From Cupriavidus sp. WGlv3 (lineage in GTDB: Bacteria; Pseudomonadota; Gammaproteobacteria; Burkholderiales; Burkholderiaceae), in the NCBI RefSeq assembly GCF_023952475.1, contig NZ_JALHRX010000014.1, positions 1-64,000 of the forward strand: a stretch of 64,000 bases of DNA, given 5' to 3'. Below the pieces are notes generated by a model. That model was not told the DNA's origin and did no database searches. It worked only from the letters and a program-made list of their open reading frames with translations. How positions within the stretch are numbered: the first letter of the stretch is position 1; every line of letters starts with the position of its first letter. The position numbers were made by a program, and so were the translations under genes. This document shows, one piece after another, positions 19,251-26,909 of the stretch.

Positions 19251-20384
19251 TTAGAACTTGTGGCGGATGCCGATGGCGGCGCCGATCATCTTGTCTTCGC
19301 CGGTACCCAGGAAGTAACCGTTGGCGAAGCTGATTGCCGAGGTGTCGAAGTTCAGGCCGGCGTTCTTCGAGAAGGCAGCGGTCAGGTAAACGTCGGTGCG
19401 CTTGGACAGGTTGTAGTCGGCGACGAACGAGATCTGCCAGGGGTTCTTAATGTTGTTGGCGGTGCCGGTGGCGGCCAGGTTCAGGTTCTTGACGTCGTCG
19501 TAGTAGTAGGCGAGCGTCAGGCCCAGCGCCGGGCTGACCTGGTAGTTGGCACCCACCCAGTAGTAGTTGTCCTTCAGGATGGTGTTGTCGTTGGGGGCCT
19601 TGTTCATGCCCCAGCGGTAGCCGGCCATCAGCTTGGCCGGGCCGAAGGCGTAGCTGGCGGCGACGGCCGCCTTCTTGAAGTCGCCGGTGCCACCGGCGGC
19701 GTTCAGGGTCGGGTTGTACTGGTCGTAGGCTGCCGAAATGCCGAACGGGCCTGCCGCCCACGCCAGGCCGGCACCATAGCCGGTGTCGCGGCGGAACTGG
19801 CCCGGGACCTCGCCGGCGCCGGCCACGCCGTTGCCGAACGACCAGTGGGCGATCCCCGTGACCGGACCGAACTTGCCGGTGTACTTGGCGGTATTGTCCG
19901 AGCGGAAGTTCAGGCCCAGCTGCGCCACCACCGGTTCATACTGGGTGGCATAGCCGGTCGGCGAGAAGTTGGCCATCATGTCGAACAGCGTGGTGTACTG
20001 GCGACCGAAGGTGAAGCGGCCGACCTGGGCGCTTTCCAGGCCGACATACGCCTGACGACCGAACAGGCGGCCGCCTTGCTGGGACCGGCCGTCATCGAGA
20101 CCGAAACCGCTTTCGAGCACGAACAGCGCCTTCATGCCGCTGCCCAGGTCTTCCACGCCGCGCAGGCCCCAACGCGAACCGGACAGGCCGCCCGAGGTCA
20201 GCCGGAAGACGTTTTCCGCCGGGCCGACTGCCAGGCCGTTGGCGATCGACGGCGTGACGCTGGACATGTTGCTTACGTATTCGATGTTGGCATCGACCAC
20301 ACCGTACAGGGTCACGCTCGATTGGGCCTGCGCCGCCCCAGCAAATGCGCCAAGCGCTGCCAGCGCCAGAAGCGATTTCTTCAT
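19251..20384 (-). CDS. Gram-negative trimeric porin (OmpC/Omp32 type)
   Basis: Outer-membrane general porin of 377 residues. The signal peptide is residues 1-20 (AQA before QSS). The mature chain begins SSVTLYGVVDANIEY, typical of betaproteobacterial porins, and alternates amphipathic strands of a 16-stranded barrel with Gly/Asn-rich turns. The loop 3 region with GRQYTTLFDMMANFSP lines the pore. The last residue is Phe (IGIRHKF), the signal for BAM-dependent insertion. It is a single-gene unit with its own terminator and a long, relatively AT-rich leader that holds inverted repeats. Ion selectivity is not predictable from the sequence. Confidence 0.94.
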   Translation of the reverse strand: MKKSLLALAALGAFAGAAQAQSSVTLYGVVDANIEYVSNMSSVTPSIANGLAVGPAENVFRLTSGGLSGSRWGLRGVEDLGSGMKALFVLESGFGLDDGRSQQGGRLFGRQAYVGLESAQVGRFTFGRQYTTLFDMMANFSPTGYATQYEPVVAQLGLNFRSDNTAKYTGKFGPVTGIAHWSFGNGVAGAGEVPGQFRRDTGYGAGLAWAAGPFGISAAYDQYNPTLNAAGGTGDFKKAAVAASYAFGPAKLMAGYRWGMNKAPNDNTILKDNYYWVGANYQVSPALGLTLAYYYDDVKNLNLAATGTANNIKNPWQISFVADYNLSKRTDVYLTAAFSKNAGLNFDTSAISFANGYFLGTGEDKMIGAAIGIRHKF

Positions 20385-20721
20385 GCTCGTTGATCTCCAC
20401 TGTAAGAATTATTGGTGACGGCGCGGGAGAACCTCCTGATGGTCTCCATCCCCCGAGCGTCAAACTTCCTTGGAAGTTGCGAAGTACTGTAACAAACAAC
20501 TTTTCGTTCACCATTGGGGCCCAACCCCTTGTCTTGTTTTAACAACTCAGGGTTTCTGAGTAGCCGGGCGTATCAACGCAAGGCGGGATGCGGTCTGGCG
20601 GCGATTAGAGGCAAGCTACAATACGGGTAATCCCGATGGCGCCCCGGCGTGCCGCGCCGCGGCCGCGCACCCCACCATGGCAGGGGCTTGCCCGGGCACC
20701 GATTCCAACCGCCTCTGCGAC
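20385..20721. other. Divergent region, porin / coq7
   Basis: These 337 bases hold no gene. On the porin side an inverted repeat with 7-base arms (20463-20469 and 20472-20478) lies about 80-95 bases upstream of the porin start, and a CTCAG/CTGAG hairpin is near 20547-20561. The porin ribosome site GGAG is clear. On the coq7 side TACAAT at 20617-20622 is a good -10 hexamer with a weak -35. The part from 20400 to 20570 is clearly less GC-rich than its neighbours, as expected for a strong porin promoter. Confidence 0.5.
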
Positions 20722-21345
20722 ATGGACAACCTGATCAAAGAATTCGACGTGGCCCTGCGCGCCATTGCCGGCGCCACGCGCTCGGCGCGCGCCAACCCGG
20801 CTGACCGGCTGGCGCCGGACACCGAACAGATGAGTGCCGACGAGCGCCGCCATGTGGCCGGCCTGATGCGCATCAACCATGTCGGCGAGGTCTGCGCCCA
20901 GGCCCTGTACCAGGCGCAGAAGCTGACCGCGCGCAACGGCGCCGTGCGCGCGCAGATGGATGCCGCCGCGCGCGAAGAGGAAGACCACCTGGCCTGGTGC
21001 GCCGAGCGCCTGCGCGAGCTGGGTTCGCGTCCGAGCCTGCTCAATCCGCTCTGGTACGCCGGCGCCTTCGCCATCGGCTGGGTCGCCGGCCGCGCGGGCG
21101 ATCGCGTCAGCCTGGGCTTCGTTGCCGAGACCGAGCGCCAGGTCGAGCACCACCTCGGCGGACACCTGGACCGCCTGCCCGAGTCCGATGGCCGCTCGCG
21201 CGCCATCCTCGAGCAGATGCGCGACGACGAGATCCGCCATGGCGACGCCGCGCGCGAGGCCGGCGGCATGCCCTTGCCCGCGCCGGTGCGCGCGCTGATG
21301 CGCGGCGCCTCGCGCGTGATGACCACCGCCGCCTACCGCATCTGA
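20722..21345 (+). CDS. coq7: 2-polyprenyl-3-methyl-6-methoxy-1,4-benzoquinone monooxygenase
   Basis: Di-iron hydroxylase of 207 residues that introduces the last hydroxyl in ubiquinone synthesis (demethoxyubiquinone hydroxylase). Iron ligands of the Coq7 ferritin-like bundle are visible in the HVGEVCAQALY stretch, EEEDHLAWC, ERQVEHHLGGH and DEIRHGDAA. I take the ATG at 20722 (MDNLIKEFD) as start, since the family begins there; the frame stays open 15 codons upstream to another ATG. It stands alone on the plus strand, directly before the long leader of the dcw cluster. It acts on the cytoplasmic face of the inner membrane. Confidence 0.93.
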   Translation: MDNLIKEFDVALRAIAGATRSARANPADRLAPDTEQMSADERRHVAGLMRINHVGEVCAQALYQAQKLTARNGAVRAQMDAAAREEEDHLAWCAERLRELGSRPSLLNPLWYAGAFAIGWVAGRAGDRVSLGFVAETERQVEHHLGGHLDRLPESDGRSRAILEQMRDDEIRHGDAAREAGGMPLPAPVRALMRGASRVMTTAAYRI

Positions 21346-21372
21346 GCTCGGCCGCCCGAGATCGGGCGTCTG

Positions 21373-21404
21373 CCGCCCAGCCCTGAATTCAGCAGGGCTG
21401 GCGG
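21373..21404 (+). terminator. Hairpin downstream of coq7
   Basis: A stem of about 12 bp with a single bulged C has arms around 21373-21385 and 21392-21404. It lacks a U tract, so it is a probable but not textbook terminator. Confidence 0.5.
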
Positions 21405-21611
21405 GCAATTGTTGTATCCTCGGGGCGCGCGCCGGGACAGGTCTTTTCCGCGCTGTCGGCAGTTCCTCCGCAAGTGGTTCTCAGGTGGTTTCTCTGCTTT
21501 CCTCCCTAAGATCTTCATTTCATTAAGGATTCACTTTTCCGGTGCGTGAGGTGTGCGCGCTAAGTCATTGTTCTGATTAAAAAAATCTCGTTTGTTGCCC
21601 CGCCTGCAGCC

Positions 21612-21640
21612 TTGACCGCCCATATCGCTTCCTCTAAAGT
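21612..21640 (+). promoter_or_regulatory. Promoter of the dcw cluster (Pmra)
   Basis: TTGACC at 21612-21617 and TAAAGT at 21635-21640 are separated by exactly 17 bases, a strong sigma-70 match 143 bases before mraZ. The -10 element runs straight into the first MraZ-type repeat, so repressor binding would block polymerase. Confidence 0.8.
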
Positions 21641-21674
21641 GGGAAATAGTGTGAGGAAGTGTATTTTTGTGTGA
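21639..21674 (+). promoter_or_regulatory. MraZ operator: four 10-bp-spaced repeats
   Basis: The hexamers GTGGGA (21639-21644), GTGTGA (21649-21654), GTGTAT (21659-21664) and GTGTGA (21669-21674) recur every 10 bases. MraZ of E. coli is known to bind TGGGA-like repeats with 5-base spacers, the same 10-base period, in the promoter of its own operon. The array begins at the last bases of the -10 hexamer. The third copy is the weakest. Confidence 0.75.
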
Positions 21675-21782
21675 AATTGGGCCCCGGCCATGGGATGATT
21701 CTCACCATAGTCGGAACGGAAGGATTCACGCGCAGGCCGGCCGGCGAACCGTTCGCAGGACCGGCGTGGACCGGGAGCAAGC

Positions 21783-22211
21783 TTGTTTCAGGGAGCATCG
21801 GCGCTGTCGCTGGATGCCAAGGGGCGGATGTCGATTCCGTCGCGGCATCGCGAAGCGCTGCAACAGCAGGCCGAGGGCCGGGTTACGCTGACCAAGCACC
21901 CGGATGGCTGCCTGCTGCTGTTTCCCCGGCCCGAGTGGGAAAACTTCCGCACGCGCATTGCAGCGCTGCCGATGGATGCGCACTGGTGGAAGCGCATCTT
22001 CCTGGGCAACGCCGCCGACGTGGAAATGGACGGCGCGGGCCGGGTGCTGATCGCACCGGAGCTGCGCAGTGCCGCCATGCTCGACAAGGAAGTCATGCTG
22101 CTCGGCATGGGCAGCCATTTCGAAGTGTGGGATGCCGCAACCTACGCCGCCAAGGAACAGCAGGCGATGGCGCAGGGCATGCCCGAAGCATTGAAGAATT
22201 TCTCTTTCTGA
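21783..22211 (+). CDS. mraZ: Transcriptional regulator MraZ
   Basis: DNA-binding protein of 142 residues that forms ring oligomers and controls the dcw operon. Two SpoVT-AbrB swapped-hairpin domains are present: one with LDAKGRMSIPSRHRE near the N-terminus, the second with VEMDGAGRVLIAPELR at about 78-95. The start is TTG at 21783 with a GGGAG ribosome site; this gives the family N-terminus MFQGASAL. A TTG start may keep expression low. It is the first gene of the cluster, 7 bases before rsmH. The repeat array in its promoter is its likely binding site. Confidence 0.94.
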   Translation: MFQGASALSLDAKGRMSIPSRHREALQQQAEGRVTLTKHPDGCLLLFPRPEWENFRTRIAALPMDAHWWKRIFLGNAADVEMDGAGRVLIAPELRSAAMLDKEVMLLGMGSHFEVWDAATYAAKEQQAMAQGMPEALKNFSF

Positions 22212-22218
22212 AGAGGTC

Positions 22219-23220
22219 ATGAGTCCTACCGGAACCCCGGCAACCCCCGCCTTGCAGCATCGCACCGTGCTGCTGGACGAGGCCGTCGACGCGCTGGTCT
22301 GGCGGCCCGACGGGGTTTATGTCGACGGCACCTTCGGCAGGGGAGGGCACAGCCGGGCGGTACTGGCCCGGCTGGGGCCAGACGGGGCCCTGGTTGCGTT
22401 CGACAAGGACCCAGCAGCAATCGCAGAAGCGGGCACCATCAAGGATGCCCGCTTCTCCATTGAGCACGCGAGCTTTGCGGCGATGGCCGAGCGCCTGTCG
22501 GGGCGCGGCCATGTCGCCGGCGTGCTGCTCGACCTGGGGATCAGCTCGCCCCAGATCGATGAGGCGGCGAGGGGGTTTTCCTTTCGTTTCGAGGGCCCGC
22601 TGGACATGCGCATGGACACCACGCGCGGCATCACTGCCGCCCAGTGGCTGGCGCAGGCGGATGAGCAGGACATTGCCAGGGTGATACGAGACTATGGGGA
22701 AGAACGGTTTGCTGTACAGATTGCAAAGGCGATTGTTGCTCGCCGGAGCCAATCCGGCGATGGCGGACCCGTCGCCACTACTGCCGACCTTGCCGCGCTC
22801 GTGGCGAAAGCCGTCAAAACACGCGAGAAGGGTCAGGACCCTGCGACCCGCACCTTTCAGGCTCTACGGATTCACGTCAATCAAGAGCTTGAGGACCTCG
22901 AAAGAGGGCTGAAGGCAGCTTATGACCTGCTGCAGGTAGGGGGACGCCTGGTGGTGATCAGCTTCCATTCGCTGGAGGACCGCATCGTCAAGCGGTTCAT
23001 GGCGGCGCACGCCCGTCCCCAGCAGGATGCCGATCCGGCGCTGCGCCGCGCGCCGCTGCGCGCGGCCGACCTGCCGCAACCGACGCTGCGCCTGCTCGGC
23101 CGCTACAAGCCGGGCGCCGAAGAGGTGGCCGCCAACCCGCGCGCGCGCTCGGCGGTGATGCGCGTGGCCGAGAAGCTGGCGCCTGCTGTGTCGACCGCTG
23201 GCGGAGGTGCGCGCGCATGA
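22219..23220 (+). CDS. rsmH: 16S rRNA (cytosine(1402)-N4)-methyltransferase
   Basis: SAM-dependent methyltransferase of 333 residues (MraW) that modifies C1402 in the ribosomal P site. The SAM-binding motif VDGTFGRGGHSRAVL lies at about 34-48, LDLGISSPQIDEA follows, and the catalytic-face motif ISFHSLEDRIVKRF is at about 247-260. Residues about 115-240 are encoded by DNA with strikingly more A/T at third positions and rare codons (ATA, GTA, CGA, CTA) than the rest of the gene, although the protein looks normal. The ATG at 22219 follows mraZ by 7 bases, and the stop overlaps ftsL in an ATGA. Confidence 0.95.
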   Translation: MSPTGTPATPALQHRTVLLDEAVDALVWRPDGVYVDGTFGRGGHSRAVLARLGPDGALVAFDKDPAAIAEAGTIKDARFSIEHASFAAMAERLSGRGHVAGVLLDLGISSPQIDEAARGFSFRFEGPLDMRMDTTRGITAAQWLAQADEQDIARVIRDYGEERFAVQIAKAIVARRSQSGDGGPVATTADLAALVAKAVKTREKGQDPATRTFQALRIHVNQELEDLERGLKAAYDLLQVGGRLVVISFHSLEDRIVKRFMAAHARPQQDADPALRRAPLRAADLPQPTLRLLGRYKPGAEEVAANPRARSAVMRVAEKLAPAVSTAGGGARA

Positions 23221-23528
23221 ACCGCCTGACCTTCTTCCTGCTGGCCGCGCTGATCCTGTGCGCGCTGTCGCTGGTGAGCGCGCAGCACCAGGCGCGCACG
23301 CTGTTTGTCGCGCTCGAGCGCGCCCAGGCGGAAGAGCGGCAGCTCGACATCGACTGGTCGCGCCTGCAATACCAGCAGAGCGCGCTGGGCAAGAGCGCGC
23401 GCATTGCCGATGCGGCGCGCGCGCAGCTGAAGATGGCGCCGGTCAACCCCGGCAAGACCCAGTACCTGTCCGGCATCGTGCTGCCGCCGGCCCCGTCCGC
23501 GCCGGCCAGCGCAGCGGAGGCGCGCTGA
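23217..23528 (+). CDS. ftsL: Cell division protein FtsL
   Basis: Small bitopic protein of 103 residues, partner of FtsB and FtsQ in the divisome. The N-terminus is short and cytoplasmic, one membrane helix spans about 4-22 (LTFFLLAALILCALSLVSA), and a periplasmic coiled coil covers about 23-75 (heptads in LFVALERAQAEERQLDIDWS). The tail is rich in Pro and Ala. Its start overlaps the rsmH stop by 4 bases and its stop overlaps the ftsI ATG by one base, so the three are tightly coupled. Confidence 0.9.
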   Translation: MNRLTFFLLAALILCALSLVSAQHQARTLFVALERAQAEERQLDIDWSRLQYQQSALGKSARIADAARAQLKMAPVNPGKTQYLSGIVLPPAPSAPASAAEAR

Positions 23529-25333
23529 TGAGCATGGCCCGCCCCAACCCGCCCCGCCGTGACCGCAACGGCACCGCCTCGCGCCCGCGCAGCGGCCAGT
23601 TCGCCGCCAGCCCGGTGCTGGGCCTGCGCCTGCCGATGTGGCGCTCCAAGCTGGTGGTGTTCCTGATGTTCGCCGCGTTCGTCGCGCTGGCCGTGCGCGC
23701 CGCGTGGATCCAGGGGCCCGGCAACCAGTTCTACGAGGCCGAGGGCAAGAAGCGCTTCCAGCGCACGCTTGAATTGCCGGCCACGCGCGGCAAGATCCTC
23801 GACCGCAACGGCCTGGTGCTGGCCACCAGCCTGCCGGTCAAGGCGATCTGGGCGGTGCCCGAGGACGTGCCCAACCAGGTCGAAGCGGCCAAGATCCGCC
23901 AGCTGGCCCGGCTGCTCGGCATGTCCGAGAAGGACCTGGGCAAGAAGCTGTCCGAGGACAAGGGCTTTGTCTACCTGAAGCGCCAGGTGCTGCCCGACGT
24001 CGCCGACAAGATCGCGGCGCTGAAGATCGAAGGCATCCACCAGACCCGCGAATACAAGCGCTTCTACCCGGAAGGGGAGGCGATGGCGCATATCGTCGGC
24101 TTCACCAATGTGGAGGACCGCGGCCAGGAAGGCGTCGAGCTGGCGCGCGAGAGCGGGCTGGCCGGCCGTGCCGGCGCGCGCCAGGTGATCAAGGACCGGC
24201 TCGGCCGCGTGGTCGAGGACATCGGCGTGCTCAAGACCCCGCGCGACGGCGAGGACATCCAGCTGTCGATCGACGCCAAGATCCAGTACCTGGCCTACAA
24301 CGAACTCAAGGCCGTAGTCGACAAGCACAAGGCCAAGGCCGCCAGCGCGGTGGTGCTCGACGCCCAGACCGGCGAGGTGCTGGCGCTGGCCAACTGGCCT
24401 ACCTACAACCCCAACGACCGCACCCGGCTGTCCGGCGAGCAGCTGCGCAACCGCGTGCTGACCGACACCTTCGAGCCCGGCTCGATGATGAAGCCGATCA
24501 CGGTGGGGCTGGCGCTGCAGCTCAAGCGCGTGTCGCCCTCGACCGTGATCGCCACCACCGGCAAGTACAACTTCGAAGGCGCCACCATCACCGATACCCA
24601 CAACTATGGCGCGCTCACCGTCACCGGCGTGATCCAGAAGTCGTCCAACATCGGCACGACCAAGATCGCGATGATGATGAAGCCGCAGGAAATGTGGGAC
24701 ATGTACACCAGCATCGGGCTGGGGCAGGCGCCCAAGATCGGCTTCCCCGGCGCGGTCGCCGGACGCGTGCGCCCGTACAAGAGCTGGCGCCCGATCGAGC
24801 AGGCCACCATGTCGTACGGCTACGGCCTGTCGGTGTCGCTGTTCCAGATGGCGCATGCCTACACCATCTTCGCCCATGACGGCGAGCTAATCCCGGTGAC
24901 GATGTTCCGCACCAACGGCCCCGCCACCGGCGAGCGCATCCTGTCGCCGCAGGTGGCGCGCGACGTGCGCGCGATGATGGAAACCGTGACCGCGCCCGGC
25001 GGCACCGCGCCCGAGGCGCAGGTGATGGGCTACCGCGTCGGCGGCAAGACCGGCACCGCCTACAAGCATGAAGGACGCGGCTACAACCGCAGCAAGTACC
25101 GCGCCTCGTTCATCGGCCTGGCGCCGATGTCCAACCCGCGCATCATCGTTGCCGTCAGCGTGGACGAGCCCACCGCCGGCAGCCACTACGGCGGCCTGGT
25201 GGCCGGCCCCGCGTTCGCGGCCATCACCGGCGGCACGCTGCGCGCGCTGAACGTCCAGCCCGATTCGCCGATCCGCCAGCTGGTGGTCAGCGACAAGGTG
25301 CAGGAAAGCGAACCGTGGAGTTCGACCCAATGA
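23528..25333 (+). CDS. ftsI: Septal peptidoglycan transpeptidase FtsI (PBP3)
   Basis: Class B penicillin-binding protein of 601 residues that cross-links septal peptidoglycan with FtsW. A cytoplasmic tail and membrane helix (about 40-60) are followed by the dimerisation/pedestal domain and the transpeptidase. Active-site motifs are S319-x-x-K322 (SMMK), SSN at 372-374 and KTG at 507-509. The ATG at 23528 shares one base with the ftsL stop. The last codons lie in the first copy of a 14-base tandem repeat, whose second copy holds the murE start. No TPVAxP-style C-terminal PASTA domain is present, as expected for a Gram-negative. Confidence 0.95.
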   Translation: MSMARPNPPRRDRNGTASRPRSGQFAASPVLGLRLPMWRSKLVVFLMFAAFVALAVRAAWIQGPGNQFYEAEGKKRFQRTLELPATRGKILDRNGLVLATSLPVKAIWAVPEDVPNQVEAAKIRQLARLLGMSEKDLGKKLSEDKGFVYLKRQVLPDVADKIAALKIEGIHQTREYKRFYPEGEAMAHIVGFTNVEDRGQEGVELARESGLAGRAGARQVIKDRLGRVVEDIGVLKTPRDGEDIQLSIDAKIQYLAYNELKAVVDKHKAKAASAVVLDAQTGEVLALANWPTYNPNDRTRLSGEQLRNRVLTDTFEPGSMMKPITVGLALQLKRVSPSTVIATTGKYNFEGATITDTHNYGALTVTGVIQKSSNIGTTKIAMMMKPQEMWDMYTSIGLGQAPKIGFPGAVAGRVRPYKSWRPIEQATMSYGYGLSVSLFQMAHAYTIFAHDGELIPVTMFRTNGPATGERILSPQVARDVRAMMETVTAPGGTAPEAQVMGYRVGGKTGTAYKHEGRGYNRSKYRASFIGLAPMSNPRIIVAVSVDEPTAGSHYGGLVAGPAFAAITGGTLRALNVQPDSPIRQLVVSDKVQESEPWSSTQ

Positions 25334-25343
25334 GATCGACCCG

Positions 25344-26909
25344 ATGACGGCCAAGCCCCTGCTTCCCCTCGAGGTCACCGCCCAGGCCAGCAACGCGCTG
25401 GCCTGGCTGCGTACCAACGTGGCCGCCGCGGCGCAGCTGAGCGGCGATACCCGGCGCCTGGCGCGCGGCGATGTGTTCTTCGCCTACGTGCTGGGCAACG
25501 ACCGCCTTGCCACCGACGGCCGGCCCTATATCGCCCAGGCGATTGCCGCCGGCGCCGGCGCCGTGGTCTACGAAGCCGACGGCTTCGACTGGTCCTTCGG
25601 CGACGCCGTGCCGCACCTCGCCGTAAGCTGCCTGCACCAGCTGGCCGGCCCGATCGCTGCCGGCTGGCACGGCAACCCGGCGCGCGGCCTGGCCGTGACC
25701 GGCATCACCGGCACCAACGGCAAGACCTCGTGCAGCCAGTGGCTGGCGCGCGTGCTGCAGGCCGCCGGCACGCCCTGTGCAGCCATCGGCACGCTCGGCA
25801 CCGGCTTCCCGGACGCGTTGCAGGCCACCGGCTTCACCACCCCCGACGCGGTGCAGCTGCAGGCCAGCCTGGCCACGCTGCACGATGCCGGCGCGCGCGC
25901 CGTGGCGATGGAAGTGTCCTCGCACGGTCTCGAGCAGGGGCGCGTGGCCGGTACGCATTTCTCGGTGGCGGTGCTGACCAACCTGACCCAGGACCACCTC
26001 GACTACCACGGCTCGATGGCCGAGTACGAGGCCGCCAAGGCGCGCCTGTTCCGCTGGGACGGCCTGCGCACCGCGGTGATCAACCGCGACGACGGCATGG
26101 GCCAGCGCCTGTTGGCGGCCGACGCCGCCGCCGTGGCCGCGCCGCATGTGATCGAATACGGCATCGACGGCCCCGCCGCCGCCACGGTGCGCGGCCCGCG
26201 TGGCGCATGGCTGCGCGCCACCAAGGTGCGCGCCACCGGCACCGGCACTGCCTTCCATATCGACGGCAGCTTCGGCCATGCCGAGATGGCGACGCCGATG
26301 ATCGGCGCCTTCAATGTCAGCAACCTGCTGGCGGTGCTGGGCGCGGCCTTGGCCAACGGCGTGGCGTGGGACGCGGCGATTGCCGCGCTGCGCGCGCTCG
26401 CGCCGGTGGAAGGGCGCATGGAGCTGTTCGGCGCCGGCCATGACGCCGCGCAGGCGCCGCTGGCCGTGGTCGACTACGCCCACACCCCCGACGCGCTCGA
26501 GCAGACCCTGGCCGCGCTGCGCCCGGTGGCGCAGGCGCGCAACGGCCGCCTGTGGTGCGTGTTCGGCTGCGGCGGCGACCGCGATCCGATCAAGCGCCCG
26601 CTGATGGGCGCCGTGGCCGAGCGCCTGGCCGACGAAGTTGTGCTGACCAGCGACAACCCGCGCAGCGAAGACCCGCAGGAGATCCTCGACGCGATTGCCG
26701 ACGGCATGGCCGAGCGCGCGCGCGGGCGCCAGATCGAAGACCGCGCCGCCGCCATCCTCTATGCCGTGCGGCACGCGGCCCCGGCCGACGTGGTGCTGGT
26801 GGCGGGCAAGGGCCACGAGGCCACCCAGGAGATCCAGGGCCGCAAGCGGCCGTTCTCGGATCGCGAACACGTACGGCTGGCACTGGCCACGCGCGGAGTA
26901 TCGGCATGA
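25344..26909 (+). CDS. murE: UDP-MurNAc-tripeptide synthetase (meso-DAP adding)
   Basis: ATP-dependent ligase of 521 residues adding meso-diaminopimelate to UDP-MurNAc-L-Ala-D-Glu in the cytoplasm. The P-loop TGTNGKTS lies near 120-127. The DNPR motif at 437-440 is the known mark of meso-DAP specificity. The Mur ligase central block HLDYHGSMAEYEAAKARLF is present. The gene is preceded by a 5-codon reading frame (25330-25347) that begins on the ftsI stop and ends across the murE ATG. Its own stop overlaps murF in an ATGA. Confidence 0.95.
   Translation: MTAKPLLPLEVTAQASNALAWLRTNVAAAAQLSGDTRRLARGDVFFAYVLGNDRLATDGRPYIAQAIAAGAGAVVYEADGFDWSFGDAVPHLAVSCLHQLAGPIAAGWHGNPARGLAVTGITGTNGKTSCSQWLARVLQAAGTPCAAIGTLGTGFPDALQATGFTTPDAVQLQASLATLHDAGARAVAMEVSSHGLEQGRVAGTHFSVAVLTNLTQDHLDYHGSMAEYEAAKARLFRWDGLRTAVINRDDGMGQRLLAADAAAVAAPHVIEYGIDGPAAATVRGPRGAWLRATKVRATGTGTAFHIDGSFGHAEMATPMIGAFNVSNLLAVLGAALANGVAWDAAIAALRALAPVEGRMELFGAGHDAAQAPLAVVDYAHTPDALEQTLAALRPVAQARNGRLWCVFGCGGDRDPIKRPLMGAVAERLADEVVLTSDNPRSEDPQEILDAIADGMAERARGRQIEDRAAAILYAVRHAAPADVVLVAGKGHEATQEIQGRKRPFSDREHVRLALATRGVSA

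Larger units (their letters stand above)
21346..21782. other. Intergenic region upstream of the dcw cluster
   Basis: These 437 bases have no gene. The first part holds a hairpin (21373-21404) that may end the coq7 transcript. The middle (about 21480-21600) is unusually AT-rich for this genome and has no readable ORF. The end contains the mra promoter and MraZ-type repeats listed separately. The mraZ transcript would have a leader of about 135 bases. Confidence 0.6.

Noticed and set aside
22997..24877. 626-codon minus-strand open frame opposite rsmH, ftsL and ftsI
   Set aside because: Overlaps three confident genes with family motifs; shadow only.
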